Positions 1 through 5,805 of a stretch of 8,864 nucleotides of DNA are shown here, one piece after another (positions within the stretch are counted from its first letter, which is position 1; every line of letters begins with the position of its first letter). Location of the stretch: NCBI GenBank assembly GCA_024645155.1, contig JAHEGF010000135.1, positions 1-8,864 of the forward strand, written 5' to 3'. The DNA comes from Phyllobacteriaceae bacterium. GTDB lineage: Bacteria > Pseudomonadota > Alphaproteobacteria > Rhizobiales > Rhizobiaceae. Both the position numbers and the translations under genes were made by a program. The notes under the pieces were generated by a model. That model did not search any database. It worked only from the letters and a program-made list of their open reading frames with translations, and was not told the origin of the DNA.

Positions 1-3000
1 TTTTCCGACGACCTGACGACGCTGTCACCGGCATTGCCCGGTTTGACTTTCGACAGCCTGCTTGCCAACGATTGCGGCGGCTCGGTTTCCGGCGTCGGCG
101 GCACGACGATCGGTTTATCAGGGGGCGCGATTGCGGCCGAAGGGTCCTGTACGATCCGTGTCAGCCTGTCGGTTCCGGCTGGCGCGAGCGGCGGAAACCA
201 CCTCAACACGACCAGCGGAATTACCGGAAACATCGATGGCAGCCCGGTTGCCGGCAGTGCCGCTACTGATACGCTGTACGTCGTCAACGGCATACCGCTA
301 CTCTCCAAGTCGTTCACAGACGATCCGGTTGGCGCCGGCGGCACCGTCACACTTGAATTCTCGATTGACAATTCCAGCACGACCCTTGGCCTGACCGACA
401 TCGCATTCACCGACGAACTGACGACCTTTCTGCCTTTCCCAATTTCGACATCACTGCCGCCCACTCCGGATCCGCCGTGCGGCGCCGGATCATCCTTGTC
501 GCTGATTTCGGTCGCGACGGATCGCCAGGCACTCAGCCTGACCGGTGGCAATCTAGCTGCGTCGGAAAGTTGCACATTCGCGGTTGCGATAGACATTCCC
601 GCCGGAATGCCGGCCGGCAATTACGTGAACACGACAAGTCAGGTTTCGGCGTTGGCCGGTGGCAGCCCCGTAACAGGTCCGGCGGCAAGCGATACGCTGC
701 AGGTGACCGGCGGGGCGCTACGGTTCACCAAGGAATTCACTGATGATCCGGTGGCTCCCGGTGGATCGGCGACACTCGAATTCACGATCACCAATCCGGC
801 TTCCAATCCGGCTGATGCCATGGCAATCGCCTTTACGGACGATCTGGCGGCGGCGCTGACCGGGCTGGCCGCTACGGGCCTTCCGCAGTCGAATATTTGT
901 GGCACGGGATCAACACTTTCGGGATCTACCGGCGATACATTCCTTACGCTTGCCGGCGGTACGCTGGCGCCGGGCGGGTCATGCACGTTTAGTGTAACGA
1001 CGCAGGTGCCGGCTGCCGCACCGATCGGAACCCACACAAACACGACCAGCGATTTGACCGCCACGATTGGCGGTGTGTCATCGACGACACCGCCGGCAAC
1101 GGCTGACCTGCTTGTAACGGGCCTGATTTTTTCGAAAGAATTTCTCAATGATCCGGTGGTCGCCGGTGACACGGTCACACTGCGGTTTGCGCTCGACAAT
1201 ACCGATGGTGCCGACGCTGACATCACATTTTTCACCGACAATCTTGCGGCAAACCTGGCGGGCCTTGCCGCGACCGGCGCGCCAAGCGTCAATACGTGCG
1301 GCGGAACGATGTCGGGCACGACGTTCCTGACATATGTTGGCGGCAGCGTCCTGGCGGGTGCGACCTGCACGATCGAAGTCGATTTGCTGGTTCCGGCTGC
1401 CGCCGCATCAGGGTCCTATGCCAACATCACCAGCAGTCTTTCAGCGGTAATAGGCGGAAGTGCTGTTATCTTACCACCGGCGACCGACGTTCTGGAAGTT
1501 GATTCGACACGACTGCAGCTTGCAAAATCCTTCACGAATGATCCGGTAGCCCTTGGTGGCACGGTCACGCTTGAATTTACACTGACGAATCTCGACCCTG
1601 CAGAGGCCGCATCCGCGATCGGATTTACTGATGATCTTGGCGCGACTCTGACCGGACTTACATTTGACAGCGTGCTGCTTGATACATATGGTGGCACGGT
1701 TTCCGGTACCGGAACCGACATGATTACTGTCTCCGGCGCTTCGCTTGGCGCCGCAGGTACATGTACTCTCAGGACGTCGCTTACATTGCCGGGCAGCGGA
1801 CCTACCGGAATTCACACAAATACCACCAGTTCGGTTTCCGGCGTGATCGGCGGATTTCCGGTTACCGGAGATCCGGCCAGTGATGATCTGAATGTTCTCA
1901 GTGTCGTACCACCAAGCTTCTCGAAAGCTTTTAATGCGCCAAGCACGGCAAATGGAACGCCTGAACTGACGTTTACGATTACCAACAATGATGCGTCCAA
2001 TACGATAGCGGACTTGTCGTTCAATGATAATCTCAGCGCGGTAATCCCCGGGCTGGTTGCAACGGGCTTTTCGACAAATACCTGCGGCGGAACAGCTGGC
2101 GGTACTTCGCTCATCACATACAGTGGCGCCACGATTGCAGCGTCCGGCACCTGTACGGTCGTTGTGCAATTGCTCGTGCCTTCCTCGGCGACCGGCGGCA
2201 CATTCCCGAACACAACAAGCGACCTGACGCAACTGGGCGTGAAAGTGGCCGATCCGGCGACTGCCGATCTCGTGATCGAACCGCCGCCGGCGTTCTCAAA
2301 GAGTTTTGCGCCCAACCCGATTCTGACCAGCGGGACGGCTACGCTGACGTTCACGATTGACAACAGCGCTTCTGCGCTTGCGGCGTCCGCACTTGATTTC
2401 ACCGACAACATGCCCGCCGCCGTGACCGTGGCGGCACCGCCTAATGCATCGACCACCTGTACAGGTGGAACTTTGACCGCAGTGAGCGCATCTGGTGTCA
2501 TCAGCTATACAGGCGGTTCGGTGGGTGCAGGCGGGTCATGCACGGTTTCGGTCGATGTTGCTGCCTCAAGTGCCGGTGCCCATGTCAATACCACCGGCGA
2601 TCTGACATCTTCTTCGGGTAATTCCGGCACTGCGACAGACACACTCAACGTGACGGATCTGCCGCCGATATTCTCGAAGGCCTTTGCACCTGCTTCCATC
2701 TTGACCGGCAACACATCGGCGCTGACCTTCACAATCGACAACACGGCAGCGTCAACGAGCGCCTCGGCACTTGACTTTACCGACAACATGCCTGCTGCCG
2801 TGACTGTAGCAACTCCGGCAAATGCGTCCACGACGTGCACCGGTGGCACACTGACAGCAGTCCCCGGGTCCGGGGTCGTCAGCTACACCGGCGGTACGGT
2901 GAGCGCCAACGCATCGTGTTCGGTATCGGTTGACATCACCAGCTCGACGCCCGGTGCTCATGTCAACACGACCGGCGACCTGACGTCTTCAGCCGGCAAT

Positions 3001-3036
3001 TCGGGGACCGCATCGGATACGCTCACGGTTGCCGAT
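1..3036 (+). repeat. Tandem array of eight DUF7933-like protein repeats
   Basis: Unit boundaries judged from the recurring start (F-[ST]-K-[SEA]-F): partial unit R0 1-291, R1 292-711, R2 712-1122, R3 1123-1509, R4 1510-1908, R5 1909-2280, R6 2281-2658, R7 2659-3036. Each unit reads: SK-F start, [TL]-L-x-F-[TSA]-[IL]-x-N strand, F-[TSN]-D-[DEN]-[LM], a first Cys followed by G or TGG, [SG]CT or SCS with the second Cys, then N-[TI]-T and a closing DxLxV strand. R1-R4 share an [TN]DPV version of the start (FTDDPV, FLNDPV, FTNDPV). R5-R7 are shorter and carry FNAPST, FAPNPI or FAPASI instead. The repeat is visible at protein level; at DNA level the units are well diverged. Confidence 0.85.
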
Positions 3037-4752
3037 CCGTCGGTCGATCTGACGGTGACACTAAGCGATGATGTCGATCCGATTGTAGCAGGCAACACGC
3101 TGACCTACACGGCGACAGTCGCCAATGCAGGTCCGCAAGACGCGACAAATACCGTTGCCACAGTGACCCTTCCGGCAGGCGTCACATTCACGTCCACTTC
3201 GGGTTGTGCCGAGGATCCGGCCGGGGTGCCGACCTGCAGTCTCGGTACGATTCTGTCGGGCGGATCATCGGTCTTTACGATTGTGGTGCAGGTCGATACC
3301 GGAACAACCGGGATCATCAGCAATACAGTCAGTGCGACATCCGATGTTACCGACGCAAATCCCGGCGACAACAGTACGACAGAGCAGACCACGGTAACGG
3401 CCTCGCTCGGCACGGTTACCATCGTCAAGAACACTGCGCCTTCCGGCACCGGCGACGGTACCTTCACGTTCTCGTCTGCTGATCCGGATTTCGATGCGAT
3501 TTCGCTGGCGACAATTGGAAGCACGGCCACAACCCTGCCTATCGTCAAGACGGCAGGCTCTTATGTGGTCAGCGAGGACGCGGTTGCCGGCTGGCAGCTC
3601 GATTCGATTGAATGCACAGGTGATGCCGATGGCGGATCAGTTGTCGACCTTGGTAACAATCAGGTCACGATCGATCTTGACTTCAACGAAGCAATTGTCT
3701 GCACATTTACGAATGTGCGTGATGAGACAGCGGTTGTTCAGCATACCCAGGAAGTCATCCTCGAATTCATGGAACGCCGTGCCGATCAGATTACAGCGAG
3801 CAGTCCGAACCTGATTTCGCGTTTGCGTGACCGGAACAAAAACGGCAACACCGCGGGCGATCTGCGTGGCAATGCGAACGAACTCACATCCAACTTTGCG
3901 TTCTCGACCAGTCTCAGCCAGGTGAAATCCTGGCGGCAGAGCCTTGTCGGCGGCGTGCCGCAAAGCGAGCCGTCGAAATTCGATGTCTGGATGGAGGCGC
4001 GGTTCGCCCATACGAAGACGGATACTAGTAAAAGCCATTTCGGTATCGTCTATCTGGGCGCAGACTACCTCATCAATCCCGATCTTCTGATCGGCGGTAT
4101 CGTGCAGTTCGACTGGGCCGGGATTGACATACCAACGCCGCTGTCGGTCACCGGAGAAGCGACTGCCGACGGCATGGGCTGGATGGCGGGACCCTATTTC
4201 GTCGCTCGACCTTGGCAGAATATCTATATCGACGGGCGCGTGGCGATGGGGCAGTCCTACAATGACGTCAATCCGTTTGGGACCTATACCGATGATTTTG
4301 ATACCAACCGCTGGCTGGCAAGCTTGCGCATCACCGGTGATTATCACTACGGTGCCTTAAGGGTCAGTCCCGCAGCAGAGCTGATCTATTTCCACGAAAC
4401 GCAAAAGGCCTATGTCGACTTCAACGGCTTTACCATTCCCGGTCAATCGCTTGATCTCGGGCGGGTGATTTTCGGGCCGGAATTCAGCTACGCCATGGAG
4501 CTGGAAAACGGTGGGACGTTGACGCCGAGCCTCAAGATCGAGGGAATATGGGATTTCCAGAATACCGCGTCTGCCGGAGCGCTGACCCGTTTCAGTTCGA
4601 CGGATAATCTCAGGGCGCGGATCAATGCCGGATTGGGTTATGTTTCCGAAAGCGGTCTATCCGTCATGGCCGAAGGTTTCTACGACGGTATTGGCGCCGA
4701 TGGATACGACTCATACGGAGGCAAGATCAAGATCAACCTGCCGCTGAACTAG
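1..4752 (+). CDS. Large repeat-containing autotransporter adhesin (5' end outside window)
   Basis: The frame is open from base 1, and its first codons (FSDDLTTL) already match the inside of a repeat, so the true start and signal peptide lie upstream; the TTG at 34 is not a real start. 1583 residues are visible. Counting codons from base 1: DUF7933-like beta-sandwich repeats at about 1-1012, a DUF11-type domain at 1014-1134, a SpaA/prealbumin-like domain at 1137-1239 (begins GTVTIVKN, ends CTFTN), a helical linker at 1240-1326 containing ERRADQITAS, and an autotransporter beta-barrel at 1327-1583. Proteins with such a barrel insert it in the outer membrane and export the N-terminal part to the surface. 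The passenger is rich in Thr, Ser, Gly and Asp and poor in Lys and Arg, as expected for an extracellular stalk. Adhesion is inferred from architecture; no ligand-binding module is recognised. It converges with the metabolic genes to its right and is probably unrelated to them. Confidence 0.9.
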   Translation, partial: FSDDLTTLSPALPGLTFDSLLANDCGGSVSGVGGTTIGLSGGAIAAEGSCTIRVSLSVPAGASGGNHLNTTSGITGNIDGSPVAGSAATDTLYVVNGIPLLSKSFTDDPVGAGGTVTLEFSIDNSSTTLGLTDIAFTDELTTFLPFPISTSLPPTPDPPCGAGSSLSLISVATDRQALSLTGGNLAASESCTFAVAIDIPAGMPAGNYVNTTSQVSALAGGSPVTGPAASDTLQVTGGALRFTKEFTDDPVAPGGSATLEFTITNPASNPADAMAIAFTDDLAAALTGLAATGLPQSNICGTGSTLSGSTGDTFLTLAGGTLAPGGSCTFSVTTQVPAAAPIGTHTNTTSDLTATIGGVSSTTPPATADLLVTGLIFSKEFLNDPVVAGDTVTLRFALDNTDGADADITFFTDNLAANLAGLAATGAPSVNTCGGTMSGTTFLTYVGGSVLAGATCTIEVDLLVPAAAASGSYANITSSLSAVIGGSAVILPPATDVLEVDSTRLQLAKSFTNDPVALGGTVTLEFTLTNLDPAEAASAIGFTDDLGATLTGLTFDSVLLDTYGGTVSGTGTDMITVSGASLGAAGTCTLRTSLTLPGSGPTGIHTNTTSSVSGVIGGFPVTGDPASDDLNVLSVVPPSFSKAFNAPSTANGTPELTFTITNNDASNTIADLSFNDNLSAVIPGLVATGFSTNTCGGTAGGTSLITYSGATIAASGTCTVVVQLLVPSSATGGTFPNTTSDLTQLGVKVADPATADLVIEPPPAFSKSFAPNPILTSGTATLTFTIDNSASALAASALDFTDNMPAAVTVAAPPNASTTCTGGTLTAVSASGVISYTGGSVGAGGSCTVSVDVAASSAGAHVNTTGDLTSSSGNSGTATDTLNVTDLPPIFSKAFAPASILTGNTSALTFTIDNTAASTSASALDFTDNMPAAVTVATPANASTTCTGGTLTAVPGSGVVSYTGGTVSANASCSVSVDITSSTPGAHVNTTGDLTSSAGNSGTASDTLTVADPSVDLTVTLSDDVDPIVAGNTLTYTATVANAGPQDATNTVATVTLPAGVTFTSTSGCAEDPAGVPTCSLGTILSGGSSVFTIVVQVDTGTTGIISNTVSATSDVTDANPGDNSTTEQTTVTASLGTVTIVKNTAPSGTGDGTFTFSSADPDFDAISLATIGSTATTLPIVKTAGSYVVSEDAVAGWQLDSIECTGDADGGSVVDLGNNQVTIDLDFNEAIVCTFTNVRDETAVVQHTQEVILEFMERRADQITASSPNLISRLRDRNKNGNTAGDLRGNANELTSNFAFSTSLSQVKSWRQSLVGGVPQSEPSKFDVWMEARFAHTKTDTSKSHFGIVYLGADYLINPDLLIGGIVQFDWAGIDIPTPLSVTGEATADGMGWMAGPYFVARPWQNIYIDGRVAMGQSYNDVNPFGTYTDDFDTNRWLASLRITGDYHYGALRVSPAAELIYFHETQKAYVDFNGFTIPGQSLDLGRVIFGPEFSYAMELENGGTLTPSLKIEGIWDFQNTASAGALTRFSSTDNLRARINAGLGYVSESGLSVMAEGFYDGIGADGYDSYGGKIKINLPLN
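2281..3036 (+). repeat. Closest repeat pair (R6 and R7)
   Basis: The two adjacent 378-base units are the most similar in the array. Both contain SALDFTDNMPAAVTVA, NASTTCTGGTLTAV and GAHVNTTGDLTSS. In the 34-codon stretch beginning at the ALDFTDN core, 32 residues are identical, but I count 20 of those 32 codons spelled differently. The duplication is therefore old, or its DNA has drifted while the protein was held constant. Confidence 0.8.
3040..3402 (+). other. DUF11-type domain within the adhesin
   Basis: The segment reads VDLTVTLSDDVDPIVAGN, then LTYTATVANAGPQDATN, VTLPAGVTF, a C-x10-C pair (SGC to PTC), G-x-I-x-SGG, and the typical closing S-x-T-[SD]-x-x-DANPGDN. This is the signature of DUF11 (CARDB-like, Ig-fold) domains, which occur in bacterial surface proteins as spacers. 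It is a single copy here and separates the DUF7933-like array from the SpaA-like domain. Confidence 0.8.
3409..3717 (+). other. SpaA/prealbumin-like domain within the adhesin
   Basis: The segment starts GTVTIVKNTAPSG, has a central FTFSS strand, a G-S-Y-V-V-S-E-D motif followed by GWQL, an IECTG cysteine, and closes IVCTFTN. This order (VTIVK, F-x-F, Y-x-V-x-E, GW-x-L, C, CTFTN) is that of the prealbumin-fold domains often found at the membrane-proximal end of such surface proteins. The Cys pair (ECT and VCT) probably forms a disulfide. I do not see convincing Lys/Asn/Glu evidence for an isopeptide bond. Confidence 0.65.
3979..4749 (+). other. C-terminal autotransporter beta-barrel of the adhesin
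   Basis: About 257 residues of alternating hydrophobic/polar strands rich in aromatics and Gly: FDVWMEARFAH, GIVYLGADYLINPDLLIGG, GMGWMAGPYF, NIYIDGRVAMG, NPFGTYTDDFDTNRW, GRVIFGPEFSY and LKIEGIWDF. These match the outer-membrane barrel of type V autotransporters, particularly the alphaproteobacterial group with the GTYTDxF-x-T-x-RW motif. The preceding helix (QHTQEVILEFMERRADQI, around 3739-3792) fits the segment that runs through the barrel pore. The barrel contains no cysteine. The last strand ends KINLPLN, without the usual terminal aromatic residue. Confidence 0.85.
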
Positions 4753-4757
4753 TTCTA

Positions 4758-4771
4758 CCGGATCGCTCCGG
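4758..4771. terminator. Weak stem-loop between the convergent genes
   Basis: A perfect 5-bp stem (CCGGA/TCCGG) closes a 4-base loop in the 25-base gap between the two convergent stop codons. Read on the - strand the loop is GCGA, a stabilising GNRA tetraloop. There is no U-run on either side, so it is not a classical intrinsic terminator. It may mark 3' ends in both directions or be fortuitous. Confidence 0.25.
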
Positions 4772-4777
4772 GCCGGG

Positions 4778-5803
4778 TCAGCGGGTGACCAACTTGCGCT
4801 GGCTTTCCATGCCCATCGAAAGCAGGATTGGGTCGCTTTTTTGGCTTACGGAGAATTCGTCTTTACCGGTCATGCCGAACCACTGGTTTTTGATCAGGCA
4901 TTGAGCGACGGCTCCGCCAAGCGTTGTGCCGGGACCGGGTATTATCACGACATCGGGAGCGAACTCCCGCAACCCGGCTGTGATCGCGTGAGTAAAGTCG
5001 TACGGGGCTACGACCTGATGGCCAAGTGTGTATTCGTACAATGCGGTTGTGGAAGTGGCATGAGATTGCCAGTGATGACCACGACCATCGATCAGTGGTA
5101 GATCCGGAGCCTGAAACATTGCCGGCTGCATCATCTGCTTGCCCAAAAGCGAGACCGGCGCCTGCAGCGGCGAATGGAAACCGGCATGATTTTTCAGGCG
5201 CATTGGAAACCGGTCGTAAAGAGGCGTCAGCTCGGCAAAAAGCTGTTCAAGTGCCGCTTCTTCTCCGGCAAATACGATCATGCCGCCCAGATATATCGAT
5301 ACATAGAGGCCCGGTATCTTGTCAGCCAGTTTCAGGAGCGCATGGCATTTACCCGGGATTTCAACCCAGTTTTCATCGACAAACGGATAGATGACCTGGC
5401 CGCCAGCCAATGTTTGCTGCATCAGCGCACCCATGGTGTTGACCAGCTTGAAGCCGTTCTTCGCATCGAGCGACCCCGCGCAGGCCAGTGCGGTGTACCA
5501 TCCCATCGAATTTCCGGTCACCGCAACAACGTCGTAACGTGTTCTGTCTATTGCGAGGAAATCGAGGTAGGAGCAGGCGTATATGAGCGCAGAAGCGTTG
5601 TCGCCGCGTGAATGCTTTGCCAGGGAGAAATTGCTGGCGCCATCAAGTGCGCTGATTGTTTCCTGCCCAAGGGCGCGGCGTTCGGCATCGAACACGGCCA
5701 GCAAGCCGGCATTCCGGCCGTGGTGGCGCGCAAGATAGCCGAGTTCCTCGCGGTTATATGTGCCACGGCCTGGACAAACCACTATTGCTGTTTTTCTTGC
5801 CAT
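4778..5803 (-). CDS. FabD-like acyltransferase lacking the malonyl-binding arginine
   Basis: 341 residues, slightly longer than typical FabD (about 310). FabD moves an acyl group from CoA to an acyl-carrier protein through an acyl-serine intermediate. Visible: N-terminal PGRG (residues 11-14), where FabD has PGQG; nucleophile Ser99 in GNSMG (97-101); catalytic His210 in GFHSPL; and GPGTTLGG (290-297), equivalent to the FabD GPGxxLxG segment. At the position of the FabD arginine that holds the malonyl carboxylate (LVxxRGxxMQ), this protein reads LVNTMGALMQ, with Met124. Malonyl-CoA is therefore unlikely to be the substrate. I chose ATG 5803, which begins MARKTAIVVC in line with the family, over a longer reading from 5875 that would overlap the upstream gene. 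The start lies 2 bases after the E1 stop with no strong ribosome site of its own, so translation is probably coupled. Family assignment is confident; substrate is unknown. Confidence 0.85.
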   Translation of the reverse strand: MARKTAIVVCPGRGTYNREELGYLARHHGRNAGLLAVFDAERRALGQETISALDGASNFSLAKHSRGDNASALIYACSYLDFLAIDRTRYDVVAVTGNSMGWYTALACAGSLDAKNGFKLVNTMGALMQQTLAGGQVIYPFVDENWVEIPGKCHALLKLADKIPGLYVSIYLGGMIVFAGEEAALEQLFAELTPLYDRFPMRLKNHAGFHSPLQAPVSLLGKQMMQPAMFQAPDLPLIDGRGHHWQSHATSTTALYEYTLGHQVVAPYDFTHAITAGLREFAPDVVIIPGPGTTLGGAVAQCLIKNQWFGMTGKDEFSVSQKSDPILLSMGMESQRKLVTR

Positions 5804-5805
5804 GG

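Noticed and set aside
639..2849. Long open frames on the - strand opposite the adhesin (for example 639-1370, 1471-2232, 1812-2501)
   Set aside because: They mirror the repeated Thr/Val/Gly-rich coding sequence, have no recognisable domain and change with the repeat pattern. They are antisense shadows of a well-supported gene.
1..3036. DNA-level tandem repeat or CRISPR-like array
   Set aside because: The periodicity is at protein level with units near 375-420 bases and diverged DNA; there are no short identical repeats with spacers.
3637..4347. 236-residue open frame on the - strand opposite the linker and barrel
   Set aside because: It shows no family motif, and the + strand frame has clear autotransporter barrel motifs over the same bases.
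4746..4755. Ten-base palindrome GAACTAGTTC across the adhesin stop codon
   Set aside because: Too short and loopless to be a terminator; half of it is coding and chance is a sufficient explanation.
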